From Streptomyces sp. NBC_01288 (GTDB lineage: Bacteria > Actinomycetota > Actinomycetes > Streptomycetales > Streptomycetaceae), in contig NZ_CP108427.1 of the NCBI RefSeq assembly GCF_035982055.1, positions 7,129,001 through 7,193,000 of the forward strand: DNA of 64,000 nt. The letters run 5' to 3'. The position numbers were made by a program, and so were the translations under genes. The notes beneath the pieces are model-generated. The model saw only the letters and a list, made by a program, of their open reading frames with translations. It ran no database searches and had not been told where the DNA came from. Below, piece after piece: positions 18,622 through 28,300 of the stretch. The number at the start of each line of letters is the position of its first letter. Position 1 is the stretch's first letter.

Positions 18622-19680
18622 CTACACCACGTCCGCCACCACACAGCTGACGTTGTCCGGACCCCCGGCCTCGTTCGCCGCGTCGACCAGGGACCGTACC
18701 GCCTCCTCCGGTTCCGGGTGCGCGGTGAGGAGTTCGCGGATCCGGTGCTCCGGGACGACCGCGGTCAGGCCGTCCGAGCACAGGAGGTAGCGGTCGCGGC
18801 GGCGGGTGTCGTGGAGTTTCAGATCGGGGGTGCCGATCGTCAACGCCTTGAGCAGCATGGAGCGTTGGGGGTGGGAGCCGGCCTCCTCCGGCGTCAGCCG
18901 GCCCTCGTCGACCAGCGACTGGACGACCGAGTGGTCGTGCGTGATCCGGAACAGCCCGCCGTCGCGCAGCAGATACGCGCGCGAGTCCCCGATGTGCACG
19001 AGCGCCAGCTGCGAGCCCGTCCACAGCAGCGCGGTCAGGGTCGTGCCGTTCTCGCCGGGATCGGCCACGTCACGGACCGCGTCGGTGGCACCCCGTACCG
19101 CCTCCTCCAGCAGGTTGAGCACATTGCCCGCCGGCACCTCCTCGGTGTCCAGGAAACGCAGCGCCTCCACCGCCGCGCCGCTCACGGGCGCGCCCGCCGG
19201 GCCGAATCCGTCGGCGACCGCGAGCAGCCGCGTGCCCGCGTACGCGGTGTCCTGGTTGGAGGGGCGGACCCGGCCGCGGTCCGAGTGGGCGGCGTAACGC
19301 AGTTCCAGCATGGTGGTGTCCTTTCCCGGTACGGCCGTAGCGGCCGCGAGATGGTCGACGAGGAACCCGGCGAGATCCCGCCGCACCGCCGTCTCCGCCT
19401 CGACCCGCGCCCAGAAGGCACGGATCTCGCGGGCGGCGGCGGCCGGTTCGAGGTCACACACCGCACGGATTTCGGCGAGCGGCATGCCCAGCCGCCGTAG
19501 CCACGCGACCAGCCGCGCCCGCTCCAGCTGTGCCACCGCGTAGTACCGGTATCCGCTGTCGGGATCCACCCGCGCCGGCCGCAGCAGCTCCAACTCGTCG
19601 TACAGCCGCAGCGCCTTCGGCGACAGCCTGCACGCCCGCGCGAAGGCCCCGATCGTCAGCATGTTCCCCGTACCGCCCAT
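18622..19680 (-). CDS. MerR-type regulator fused to a PP2C-type serine/threonine phosphatase
   Basis: 352 residues. Residues about 7-75 are a MerR winged helix (MLTIGAFARACRLSPKALRL, DPDSGYRYY) followed by a short helix. From about residue 125 a full PP2C domain begins: RGRVRPSNQD, LLAVADGFG, LVHIGDSRAYLLRDGG, LLCSDGLT and the final GGPDNVSC. The metal-binding Asp residues are all present, so the phosphatase is probably active. ATG 19,680 has GAGG at 5 bases; ATG 19,662 (MLTIGAF) is the alternative. A DNA-binding sensor that also dephosphorylates proteins would link transcription to Ser/Thr kinase signalling. The gene is headed by a MerR-type promoter with a 19-base spacer. Confidence 0.88.
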   Translation of the reverse strand: MGGTGNMLTIGAFARACRLSPKALRLYDELELLRPARVDPDSGYRYYAVAQLERARLVAWLRRLGMPLAEIRAVCDLEPAAAAREIRAFWARVEAETAVRRDLAGFLVDHLAAATAVPGKDTTMLELRYAAHSDRGRVRPSNQDTAYAGTRLLAVADGFGPAGAPVSGAAVEALRFLDTEEVPAGNVLNLLEEAVRGATDAVRDVADPGENGTTLTALLWTGSQLALVHIGDSRAYLLRDGGLFRITHDHSVVQSLVDEGRLTPEEAGSHPQRSMLLKALTIGTPDLKLHDTRRRDRYLLCSDGLTAVVPEHRIRELLTAHPEPEEAVRSLVDAANEAGGPDNVSCVVADVV

Positions 19681-19713
19681 GTGCGCCTCGACCTCTTCTC
19701 GGTTCCGCCACCG

Positions 19714-19744
19714 ATGCTGGGGCTTCACCGAAGGGGAAGGTCAA
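19714..19744 (-). promoter_or_regulatory. MerR-type promoter with 19-base spacer and dyad operator
   Basis: Reading leftwards, TTGACC (19,744-19,739) and CAGCAT (19,719-19,714) are separated by 19 bases instead of 17. The spacer holds the imperfect dyad CTTCACC-GAA-GGGGAAG. Overlong spacers with a central dyad are the hallmark of MerR-activated promoters, which the regulator corrects by DNA distortion. The position, about 35 bases upstream of the fusion gene's ATG, suggests autoregulation. Confidence 0.6.
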
Positions 19745-19818
19745 TCCGGTTGCCGTGGTTGCGGGGCGGCCGGTTAACCTGCGGATCTGTCCGCAGTCCG
19801 TACGACGATGGAGGCTCC

Positions 19819-20697
19819 GTGCCCCGAATCGCGCTCGCCACCTACGACCCCGGACCCAAGCCCAGCAAGGACCGTGACCTCCCGGTGCTGGTGGATGCCT
19901 TGCGGGCGGCCGGTGCCGAGGCCGTCGGGGTGCCGTGGGACGACGCCGGGACCGACTGGGGCGCGTACGACCTCGTGCTCATCCGCTCCACCTGGGACTA
20001 CAGCTGGCGCCCCGCCGAGTTCATGGCCTGGGCCGAGCGGACCGCGAAGGCGACACGGCTCGCGAACCCGGTGCGGGTCGTGCGCTGGAACACCGACAAG
20101 CGGTACCTCGGCGACCTCGCGGCGGCCGGCGTGCCCGTCGTGCCGACCCGCTATCTCGCCCCCGGCGACCCGGCCGACCTCCCCGACGACCACGAGTACG
20201 TCGTCAAGCCGACCTCCGGCGCGGGCGCCCGCTTCGCCGCCCGCTACACGCCCGACCAGCACGAGACAGCCGTACGACAGCTGGAGCGCATGCACGCGGA
20301 AGGGCTCACCGCGATGGTGCAGCCGTACCTCACGAACGTGGACGTCAGCGGGGAGCGGGCGCTGCTGTTCTTCGGGGGGCGGTTCGTGCACGCCTCGCGG
20401 AAGGGGGCCGTGCTGGCGCGCGGGACGGCGTACGACGCAGACAAGGTGTCCCACCCGGACCTGGAGCCGTGGACCGCGACCGAGGCCGAACTCTCCGTCG
20501 CCGAGCGGGCGTTGGCCGCCGTACCGGACGCACCGGAGCTGCTGTACGCGCGCGTGGACCTCGTCGACGGGCCCGACGGACAGCCGTGTGTGATGGAGCT
20601 GGAACTCGTCGAGCCGAACCTCTTCCTCGATCTGCATCCGGAGTCCTCGCTGGCCGCGGTGGTCGAGGCGATTCTGGGGGCGGCCGTCAGTCGCTGA
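19819..20697 (+). CDS. ATP-grasp domain protein
   Basis: 292 residues from GTG 19,819 with GGAGG at a 5-base spacing. The sequence has the RimK-like ATP-grasp plan: an N-terminal pre-grasp domain, YVVKPTSGAGARFAAR (Lys and Gly-rich loop binding ATP), VQPYLTNVDVSGERALLFFGG, and MELELVEPNLFLDLHPES carrying the metal-binding Glu/Asn. Such enzymes join a carboxylate to an amine or thiol through an acyl-phosphate. Substrates are unknown; related Streptomyces proteins are annotated as glutathione-synthetase-like. It is divergent from the MerR-PP2C gene and ends 3 bases from a convergent gene. Confidence 0.85.
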   Translation: MPRIALATYDPGPKPSKDRDLPVLVDALRAAGAEAVGVPWDDAGTDWGAYDLVLIRSTWDYSWRPAEFMAWAERTAKATRLANPVRVVRWNTDKRYLGDLAAAGVPVVPTRYLAPGDPADLPDDHEYVVKPTSGAGARFAARYTPDQHETAVRQLERMHAEGLTAMVQPYLTNVDVSGERALLFFGGRFVHASRKGAVLARGTAYDADKVSHPDLEPWTATEAELSVAERALAAVPDAPELLYARVDLVDGPDGQPCVMELELVEPNLFLDLHPESSLAAVVEAILGAAVSR

Positions 20698-20700
20698 CCG

Positions 20701-21300
20701 TCAGTCGTTGACCGCCGTTCGCTGGAGCAGGCCCCAGGTGAACTCGGCGGCGCACTGGTGGCGTGCGCCCTGCGCGTCCGGGGCGGTGAAGGCGAGGCCC
20801 CAGCGGGTGGGGGCCGTGCCCTCCAGGGGGCGGGCGGGGGCGAAGGCGCGGGCCGCCTCGTCGACCGTGCAGGACCAGGGGGTCAGGTCGTCGAGGGTGT
20901 GGAGGGGTGGCGGTGTGGCGCCCGGGGCGCGGACCAACCATTCGTTCCACACGGCGCCGTTCGGGGCCGTGAGCACCTCGAAGCGGAGATCGGGCCAGAG
21001 GGGCACCGGCCACTGCCAGGCCTCGCAGTCCAGGTCGCCGATCCTGCGCTTGACGGTCGACTCGGGGGTGCCGAGGATCGAGCGGTACCGGGACGCGGCG
21101 GCCCGACCGCGCGGGGAGTGCAGCATCGCCTGCCAACGCTTGTTGGCCTCGCGCATGTCGGCGATCGAGACGCCCAGCTCATGACGGGCGTTCTCGACCA
21201 GGTCCGGGTTGTGGTCCGCCATGCGGCGCAGCAGGACGAGTTGGAAGTCGAGGGGGCTGAAGGGGCGGGCTGGGCGGTTCGCGTCGGGCATGCGATCCAT
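20701..21300 (-). CDS. Conserved-looking hypothetical cytoplasmic protein
   Basis: About 199 residues. The N-terminal part is helical (SPLDFQLVLLRRMADHNPDL, then VSIADMREANKRWQ), the rest mixed with many Trp. No family recognised, no signal peptide. The start is unsure: in-frame candidates are GTG 21,345 and ATGs at 21,321, 21,300 and 21,291, none with a good ribosome-binding site. With ATG 21,300 the gene overlaps the 3' end of the upstream FkbM-type gene by 122 bases in another frame, an overlap longer than normal. It may be translated from the same leftward transcript. Confidence 0.65.
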   Translation of the reverse strand: MDRMPDANRPARPFSPLDFQLVLLRRMADHNPDLVENARHELGVSIADMREANKRWQAMLHSPRGRAAASRYRSILGTPESTVKRRIGDLDCEAWQWPVPLWPDLRFEVLTAPNGAVWNEWLVRAPGATPPPLHTLDDLTPWSCTVDEAARAFAPARPLEGTAPTRWGLAFTAPDAQGARHQCAAEFTWGLLQRTAVND

Positions 21301-22174
21301 CGTCGCGCACGGCACTGACATCGGGCCCGACACCGGGTCTGGCACCGGGGGTGCGGCCGTCGGCGAGGAAGAGCACCGAGTTGACGTAACGGGGCCCGCG
21401 CGCGAAGGGCAGGACCCGGCGCAGCAGCCCCTGCGAGACGACGTACGAGGTCCGGGCCTGATGCTCCTCCAAGGGGAAGGCAGCCAGCCGGACCCAGTCC
21501 CCGTTCCGGTCCGGGAGGACCCAGCCCTCGTAGCCGAGCAGCGACAGGTACGTCACCACCGGAGCGATCGGCTGGATACGGGACTCCAGTTCGACGAAGA
21601 GCGCGGGGCGGTCGCGGGTCAGCAGGCCGGTCGCGCCGTGCAGGACGGCCAGTTCGCTGCCGTCGACGTCGATCTTGATGAAACCGACCTCCCGCAGCCC
21701 CAGCCCGTCGAGCGTGACACAGCGCACGTGCACGGCACGGGCGTGGATGTCCCGGCGCACCAGCGACGACACCCCCCGGTCGCCCTCGTCGTCCGGCGGC
21801 AGCCACAGGCGGGCGGTGCCCGGACGGTCGGAGGCGGCGGCCGGGATCACCCGGGCGTGCGCGGGGGCGGCGGCTTCGAGGAGCCGCGCGAGGTGCGGGA
21901 CCGGTTCTACGGTCACCACCTCGCGCGCGTGCCGCCAGAGCCGGTGCGTCCAGGGGCCGTACCAACCGCCGACGTCGACCGCCGTGCCGCAGTCCGGTGG
22001 CAACAGGTCGGCCAGGCGGGCCAGTTCGGGTTCGAAGCGGGGGTAGACGGCACGGGCGGTGGCGGCGACGAGGCGGGTGGGGAGAAGGGGCGCGAGGCGG
22101 GCGGTGAGGGTACGGGGTGTGGGAGGAGCGGGGTCCGGAGGGCCTTTGGGATGCCCGGGATCTGTGGGGGTCAT
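21179..22174 (-). CDS. FkbM-family methyltransferase
   Basis: 331 residues, starting at an ATG that overlaps the stop of the Trm112-like gene (ATGA). SAM-binding motif I is visible (TAVDVGGWYGPWTHRL) with the acidic end of beta-2 (VTVEPVPHL). The FkbM signature FIKIDVDGSELAVLHGA follows, then VELESRI. Members O-methylate sugars and polyketide hydroxyls, so a sugar or lipid-glycan hydroxyl is a reasonable substrate here. The catalytic domain ends near VNSVLFLADG; the last ~55 residues are low-complexity (Pro/Arg-rich) and overlap the next gene, so a natural stop may have been lost. Confidence 0.82.
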   Translation of the reverse strand: MTPTDPGHPKGPPDPAPPTPRTLTARLAPLLPTRLVAATARAVYPRFEPELARLADLLPPDCGTAVDVGGWYGPWTHRLWRHAREVVTVEPVPHLARLLEAAAPAHARVIPAAASDRPGTARLWLPPDDEGDRGVSSLVRRDIHARAVHVRCVTLDGLGLREVGFIKIDVDGSELAVLHGATGLLTRDRPALFVELESRIQPIAPVVTYLSLLGYEGWVLPDRNGDWVRLAAFPLEEHQARTSYVVSQGLLRRVLPFARGPRYVNSVLFLADGRTPGARPGVGPDVSAVRDDGSHARREPPSPPLQPPRLPTRPAAPHGGPQPGPGRERPS

Positions 22175-22380
22175 GGCGCCATCCGTTTGAGGAGTTCCAA
22201 GTGCTCGGCGTCGTCGGTCACTTGCTCTCCGGACGACGGCAGCAGCTGCGGGATGCCGTCGACGATGGGGTAACGGCGGCGCAGGCGCGGGTTGTAGAGG
22301 GCGTCCGTGGGGAGCAGGTGCAGCGGGCCCTTGTCGAGCGGGCACGCCAGGATCTTCAGCAGTGGGTCGTCCGGGTTCAT
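22171..22380 (-). CDS. Trm112-family small protein
   Basis: 69 residues: LLKILACPLDKGPL, YPIVDGIPQLLP and a C-terminal helix are the Trm112/UPF0434 pattern. In eukaryotes and archaea Trm112 activates partner methyltransferases. In bacteria the zinc-binding Cys residues are often reduced, as here, where only one Cys remains. The gene is coupled on both sides by ATGA overlaps, to the EamA transporter upstream and the FkbM methyltransferase downstream. That makes activation of a methyltransferase in this cluster a sensible hypothesis. Confidence 0.85.
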   Translation of the reverse strand: MNPDDPLLKILACPLDKGPLHLLPTDALYNPRLRRRYPIVDGIPQLLPSSGEQVTDDAEHLELLKRMAP

Positions 22381-23294
22381 GGGGGTGTCAACTCCTTGGC
22401 CTCGACCGGTGGTTGGGGCGCGTTGTCGTGCTTCGGCATGGTCAGCAGGACGGTGACCGCCAGGAGGGTGCCCCCGATCCGCAGGGCCAGGCGCAGCGGG
22501 TCGTGCGGCAGGGCCTCGCCGAACGCGAGCGTGCCGAGCACCGCCGTGAACAGACTGGTCACCGTCGTGCAGACCGGCACGATCAGCGAGGCCCGGCAAC
22601 GCTGGAGCGCCGCCTGGGACATGACCAGGCCGAACGCGCCCGTGAAGAGGAGCAGATACGGGTACGGAGAGCGGAGCAGCCCAACCACCGCCCCGCCCAG
22701 GTCACTTGTCGTGAGATAACTCGACACCCCCTTGATGGCGAGCGAGCTGACCCCGTACAACAGGCCCACCGCCACGCCGTATTCGACGCCCGTGGTGGGC
22801 CGTCGGTGCCGGTGGCCCGCGCCGCGTTCGGTGGAGCGGTACAGCCAGACACCGGCCGCGAGCGAGGGTACGCAGACCAGCAGGATCAGCGGGTAGGGCG
22901 CGTTGCGGCTGACGTGGTCCGAGCCTTCTTTGAGGGACAGCACGACCATCAGCAAGGCGACGAGGATCGCGGCGAGCGCGTACCGTTCGCGGCCACTGGT
23001 CTCCTCGCCGAGCATGCGGGCGGACAGCAGCACGAGCAGCACCAGGCCGGACACGAAGATGCCCTGCGCGGCGGCGATCGGCAGCGTCCGGTACACCGCG
23101 AGCTGCGCGCCGAACCCGGAGGCCAGCGCGAGGGACCCACCGATCCACAGCGGACTGCCCAGCACCAGCCGCAGCAGCCGTGCCGGTTGACGGACCGTCA
23201 CCTCGGGCAGGGCCGCGAGCGCCCGTTTCTCCAGGACGAAACCGGTGCTGTACAGCACGTTCGCCAACAGGGCCGCGGCCACTCCCCACCACAC
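22377..23294 (-). CDS. EamA/DMT-superfamily transporter
   Basis: 305 residues with about ten hydrophobic helices and two internal EamA-like halves (residues about 1-130 and 150-290). Gly/Ala-rich helices such as AAAQGIFVSGLVLLVLL and the paired LIVPVCTTVTSLFTAVLG segment fit the drug/metabolite transporter superfamily; members move metabolites, or serve as undecaprenyl-linked sugar flippases of the ArnE/F type. GTG 23,294 has AGGGGG seven bases upstream. Inside a glycan gene cluster, a role in moving a lipid-linked sugar or precursor is inferred. Confidence 0.8.
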   Translation of the reverse strand: MWWGVAAALLANVLYSTGFVLEKRALAALPEVTVRQPARLLRLVLGSPLWIGGSLALASGFGAQLAVYRTLPIAAAQGIFVSGLVLLVLLSARMLGEETSGRERYALAAILVALLMVVLSLKEGSDHVSRNAPYPLILLVCVPSLAAGVWLYRSTERGAGHRHRRPTTGVEYGVAVGLLYGVSSLAIKGVSSYLTTSDLGGAVVGLLRSPYPYLLLFTGAFGLVMSQAALQRCRASLIVPVCTTVTSLFTAVLGTLAFGEALPHDPLRLALRIGGTLLAVTVLLTMPKHDNAPQPPVEAKELTPP

Positions 23295-23305
23295 GGCCGC
23301 GCCCC

Positions 23306-24034
23306 CTACGTCTTCCGCGCGTGCAGCAGCAGGATCGACGCCAACTGCGGTCTGGCACAGGCCAGTCGGTCGAGGGGGCGGAACGGTCGCGGTACGCCGT
23401 GGAAGGGCGCGCCCTTGAGTCCTACGACCTCGAAGCCGGCCGCCGTCACGAACTCCCGCAGCGCACGCGGGGTGTAGAGCCGCAGATGTCCTACGACCTC
23501 CTTGCCCGGACGGCCGTGGATCGCGCGCAGGCTCACCTCCGAGAACACGGGCTGGACGCCGGCGAGCAGCAGGGCGCGGTTGTACCAGGCGGCCAAGTTC
23601 GGTGTGGACAGCATGAGATGGCCTCCCGGGCGCAGGACGCGGCGGATCTCGGCGAGGGCGGTGTCCGGGTCGACGAGGTGCTCGATCACCTCGCTGAACA
23701 GGACGGCGTCGGCGGAGGCTGAGCGGAGGGGGAGTGCGGTGAGTTCGCCTCGGACCGTGTACGGGAGGTTTGTGCGGGCTCGGGTGAGGGCGTCCTGGGA
23801 CCAGTCGACGCCGATGACGCGGTGGCCGGTGAGGAGAGGGGCGGCGGTGGCGGCCGCGGTGCCGTCGCCGCAGCCGATGTCGAGGACGGTGCGGGTCTGT
23901 TCGGTGGGCGGGCCCAGGGCGGTGGCGAGGATGCGGGCCTGGCGGAGCGTGCGGGAGGGGCCGGAGGCGACGGGGGTGGCCGGGTTCTCGTAGAAGTCGC
24001 GGAGGTCGGGGCGGTGCGGGGTGGTCGTCGTCAT
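23306..24034 (-). CDS. Class I SAM-dependent methyltransferase
   Basis: 242 residues. Motif I is VLDIGCGDGTAAATAA (about residues 50-65), followed by VIGVDWSQDAL, ALPLRSASADAVLFSEVIEHL and LRPGGHLMLSTPN, the complete UbiE/COQ5-like fold (Methyltransf_11). The ATG overlaps the stop of the acyltransferase gene (ATGA). The substrate cannot be deduced. With the FkbM enzyme and the methyltransferase at 29,618 it gives the cluster three methylation steps. Confidence 0.86.
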   Translation of the reverse strand: MTTTTPHRPDLRDFYENPATPVASGPSRTLRQARILATALGPPTEQTRTVLDIGCGDGTAAATAAPLLTGHRVIGVDWSQDALTRARTNLPYTVRGELTALPLRSASADAVLFSEVIEHLVDPDTALAEIRRVLRPGGHLMLSTPNLAAWYNRALLLAGVQPVFSEVSLRAIHGRPGKEVVGHLRLYTPRALREFVTAAGFEVVGLKGAPFHGVPRPFRPLDRLACARPQLASILLLHARKT

Positions 24035-25332
24035 GCCGGGTGCTCCTCCGTCGGTTCCGTCGTGCGCAGGTAGTGCTCGAAGAGGTCGCGGAGGTGGGCG
24101 CCGTCGCCGGGACCGAGGAGGGTGCGGGACCAGCGGAGGGCCACGTGGAGTTTCCCCGCGGTGGACGCCGTCGTCACGGTGAGGCCTCGGGGCATGCGGG
24201 CAGGGGCGGAGAACCAGACCGCGTGCGCTCGGCCCGCCGGGGCGCCGAAGTCCAGGGTGTACGGGATGCGGCCGATGTTGCTGAGGAGGGTGGTCGAGGT
24301 CCAGGGGGCGGCGGCTCTGCGTAGGCCTCGGGTGAGGGTGGCCCGCCAGGCGACGGGGATCACCGGTGTCGTCAACAGGGTTGCTCCGTAGCCGAGTTGG
24401 GGGCGGGGGAGGGCTTTGAGGGCGCGGGTCCGGGTTGCCGTGCGGTGGAGCAGTTCGGCCATGGGGTGGGCGGGGGTGGTGGTCAACTCGGCCGGTGCAA
24501 AGGTGACTTCGACCAGTCGGGTGCCGTTGCCTATCGGCATGTCGGTGCCTCGGGGGCGGTCGTCCACGGGCATCGTGATGCGCATCGGGCGGGGGTGTGC
24601 GCCGTGTTCGCGGTTCCAGTGGGCGATCATCAGGGCCGTGGTGACCATGAGTTGGTCGTTCACCGTGTAGGGGGAGCCCTTGGGGCGGTGGGGGACGGGG
24701 AGTTCGGTGAGGAGGAGGCCGTTGCCGCCGGGGGTGGGTGCGGGGGTGCCGGGGGCTACTCGGGCGGGTGGGGTCCATACGGAGGGGGTGTCCGTGGGGG
24801 GGTCTGGGGGGTCCGGGGGGCGGGTCGGTGGGGCGGTGGGGGTGTTGTCCTTGCCTCCGTACCGCTCCGCTGCGGTGGCGAGGACGCGGAGGCAGGCGGG
24901 GCCGTCCAGCGCCGTGTGGTTGACCGTGAGGATCAGGGCGGTTCCGTGGGGGAGGTCGATTGCTTCCAGGCGGATGGGTGGGGATGCGGTGAGGGGTGGG
25001 GTGTGGGTGAGGGAGCGGGTGCGGGCCTGTTTCAGGGCGTCTTGGGTGGAGGGCGGGAAGGTCACCACCTCCAGGTCCGGGGTGTCGGTCAGCTCCCATT
25101 CGTAGCGGCGGCGGTACCAGGGGCCGGGGGCCTCGCGCATGAGGACGCGGGGGTGGTGGTGCAGGGCTTCTGCGAATGCGGTGCGGAGCCGGTCCGGGTT
25201 TACGGGGCCTGGGAGGTGGACCTCTATGTGGACGGTTTCCGGTTCGACGGATTGGTGGCAGTGGCGGGCGATTTCGTCGACTGTGGGGAAGGGGATGCGG
25301 GTGGGGGAGCGAGGTTGGTCGAGTGTGGTCAT
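24031..25332 (-). CDS. Condensation-domain-type acyltransferase
   Basis: 433 residues in the chloramphenicol-acetyltransferase/condensation fold. The active-site motif reads NHTALDG near residues 138-144 (HHxxxDG in the family; the first His is Asn, the catalytic second His is kept). A structural DFGAP near residue 360 replaces the family's DFGWG. Stand-alone proteins of this kind (PapA5, wax-ester synthases) move an acyl group from a carrier or CoA to an alcohol or amine. In this cluster it may acylate a glycan or lipid. It is coupled to AftD upstream and to the methyltransferase downstream by ATGA overlaps. Confidence 0.8.
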   Translation of the reverse strand: MTTLDQPRSPTRIPFPTVDEIARHCHQSVEPETVHIEVHLPGPVNPDRLRTAFAEALHHHPRVLMREAPGPWYRRRYEWELTDTPDLEVVTFPPSTQDALKQARTRSLTHTPPLTASPPIRLEAIDLPHGTALILTVNHTALDGPACLRVLATAAERYGGKDNTPTAPPTRPPDPPDPPTDTPSVWTPPARVAPGTPAPTPGGNGLLLTELPVPHRPKGSPYTVNDQLMVTTALMIAHWNREHGAHPRPMRITMPVDDRPRGTDMPIGNGTRLVEVTFAPAELTTTPAHPMAELLHRTATRTRALKALPRPQLGYGATLLTTPVIPVAWRATLTRGLRRAAAPWTSTTLLSNIGRIPYTLDFGAPAGRAHAVWFSAPARMPRGLTVTTASTAGKLHVALRWSRTLLGPGDGAHLRDLFEHYLRTTEPTEEHPA

Positions 25333-28300
25333 TGGGGGTCGTCCTCTTGGTGCGGGTCGGTGGGGGCTGGTCGCGCAGTTCCCCGCGCCCCTAGCGGGTA
25401 CTCGCCGTAGGGCGTCTGGTTGGTGCCGTCATTCGGGTCGGTGGGGGTTGAGCGCGCCCGCGCGGCGGAGCCGCTGATGTCACGGCCCCGCGCCCCTGAA
25501 GGGGCGCTCCGCTCCCGGACGCCTACCAGGCCAGCGAACAAGCCGATCAGCGCGAGGAGTTGGGCTGTGTGGCTGAAGGCGCCCTCGCCTGCGCCCACCG
25601 GTTCGCCCGCTCCCGTGGCCGCCGCGATGCCCGCTCCTGCCAGTGCCGCGAAGGCGATCGGGACCAGGAGTGCGTGTCTGCGGTAGGCCAGCAGGGCCAG
25701 GGCTGGGACCAGTAGGGCGAACCAGCCTGCTATCACCACTCCGATCAGGGTCAGGGCCACCGTGCCCAGCCATAGGCCGGGGAGCGGTGGGGGCGGTTGT
25801 ATCTCGTCGGGGTTGGGTTCGTCGCGGCGCCAGATCACCAGGGCCAGGAGGGCGACCAGGGCGACTCCGCTGCCTATGAGGCCGGCCTCGTATGTTGTCG
25901 CCGGTTCGTACGTCAGCTTGATCGTGCCGCCCGCGCCTGCCGGGACTCGCCAGCCCTGTTGCCAGCCGTCCAGGCGGAGGGGAGTCAACTCCTTGCCGTT
26001 CAGGGTGGCTTTCCAGCCCGTGTTGTAGTTCTCGTACGTGGTGAGGTACGACGCCGTGCCCGAACCGACCGCCACCTCTCGGCGGTCGCCCAGCCAGTCC
26101 TTGATCGTCAACTCCCGGGACTGTGACGTGGGTTCGGTGACCGTTCCCCGGGTCAGCGTCATGTCCGTCAGGGTCAACGGGCCCGCGTCTCCCGCCTCCA
26201 CCCGGTGTGGGCCCGACGTCAGCCCCAACGCCCCGTCTGACTTGCCCTCCTGACAGAGCGTCACCTCAACCCCTCGGCGTTCCGTCAGGTCGGCTGCCGT
26301 CCCCTTCACGCTCGTCTCGTACAGCTCGCCGTCCACCGCCACCACCGGGCCCTTTCCGCAGGGCAGGGTGAAGGGGCGGGACGGGGTCGGTCGGGGGGTG
26401 CGGTACTGGTCCAGGGCCGGGATGTAGGCCTCTGTCAGGCCCACGGGGAGTTGGAGGTTCTCGTCGGCTATCGGGTTGTGGAGAGTGAGAGGGGCCGTCT
26501 TCGTGATCGTGATGGTCAGGCTGTCCGTCGTGATCGGGTCGAAGCGGGTTACGCCGTTCTCGTCCACGCCCGCGATCGTCGAACCGTCCGGTGACGTTAT
26601 GTTCACCTCGGTCGGGCGGGTCGACAGGCCGCCCGCGGGTGCCAACACCACTTCGCCCACAGGCTGTTTGCCGGTCCAGGTGAGGTGGATCGTCGGGCGG
26701 TCGCCCGCGATCCAGCCCGTCGTGAGGTCGCCGTCCGTGAGGTTGCGGGCGGAGAGGCCCGTGCCAAGTGCCGCTGTGGAGTCGGCCGTTGCCGTGATGC
26801 GGTGCTGCTGGGCGGGGGCCACCTCGTAGAGGAGCTTGTCCAACTCCTCGCCGGGTGTCGCCACCGCGGTCGCCTTCATCTCGTACGTTCCCGCCGTCGA
26901 CGTCGAGAACGTGCGGTGCAGGCCCGCCTCCGTGCCCGTCGGGGAGAGACCGGTCGGGTCGGCCGTGCGGTGCAGGGAGACGATCTCGGCGGAGGCGTCG
27001 GTCGTGTTCGCGTCGGTGGGGAGCTTGAGGAGCCGGGTGACCTGGATGTGGGGAAGGGCGATCTCGGAGAAGCCCGCGCCGGCCAGGCCGGTGTGGCGGG
27101 CCACCGAGGCGACGATCGTCAGCTTCATCCAACTCGTGGCGCCGGACGGGGATTTGATCGTCTGCGTCATGCCGTTCGGCTGGAGGTAGCTGGTCGCCGA
27201 GCCCCTCGCCGTCTCCACCCGCACCTCCGTCGCCGCCGCCCGCACGCTCTCCTGCGGGAGCGGCGTGACCTTGAACGAACCCGGCATGTCGTACGACCCG
27301 CCCGCGAAGGCGATGCGCAGCCACTGGCCGTTCGGTGAGCCCGCCGTGCCCTCCGCCCACGCGGTGTCCGGGTTGCCGTCGAAGGCGTTCACCGGGTCGA
27401 ACTGGGGGAGCGAGAACAGCCAGTTGCCGCTCGAAGACGCCGTCACCGAACGGGCGCCGCGCAGCTGTGCCACCGTCTGGTGGGTGATGCCCTTCGTCGG
27501 CAGGATCTGCTTCGGTTTCTTGCCGGCGTCCTGGACCGCGTCGGGCGCGTTGCGTTCGGTGGGTGTGTATGTGTACGACGTGTTGGCGTCCACCAGGCCG
27601 AACCGGGTGTCGGCGCGGCGCAGTCCGTCGCCCACCACCTGGAGCGCGGGCGATCCCAGGCCCGGGTGGTTGTCGCCCGTCAACACCGTTGCCCTGCCAC
27701 GGAGTTCGGTGGCGAGGGGGAGGAGGGACTCCGGGCCGCCGGAGACCACCGCCGTGTCGGACACCGGTGTCAGGCCCGCCTGGCCGGGTCGGATCACGTC
27801 CTTGCTCGTCGGCTCGTAGATCTCCACCGCCCGTTGGCGCGGGTAGAGGCCCTCCACCCGGAGCGGGGTGTCGTTGGCGATCCGGCCGCCGGTCATGACC
27901 GGGCCGAGGCCCGTGACCCGTTGGTAGCCGGACTGTTCGAGGGTGCGTTTGACGGTGGTGGTCGGGACGTAGCCGATCTGGTCGGGGTCCAGGTCGTTGC
28001 GGACGACGACGTAGTAGACGCCCGCCCGGCTCAAGTAGTCGGCCAGGCCGGGGACTTCACTCCCGCTCGCCAGTGCCTGCTCGACCGCGTCCATCGCGCG
28101 CCGGTTGCCGGGGGTGCCCATCGGGACGTAATCGCGTTCCGCCCAGCGGGAGTCGGCGAGGACGTCCAGGGGTTCGTCGATGGGGGAGCCCCAGGTGTAG
28201 ATGCCGTGCGCGGTCGCCGGGACGACCAGGGCACGGGAGTCGGGCGAGTACTTGTGCAGCCAGTCCGCCGTGGACTGCCAGTACTTGGGGAGCTGCTGGA

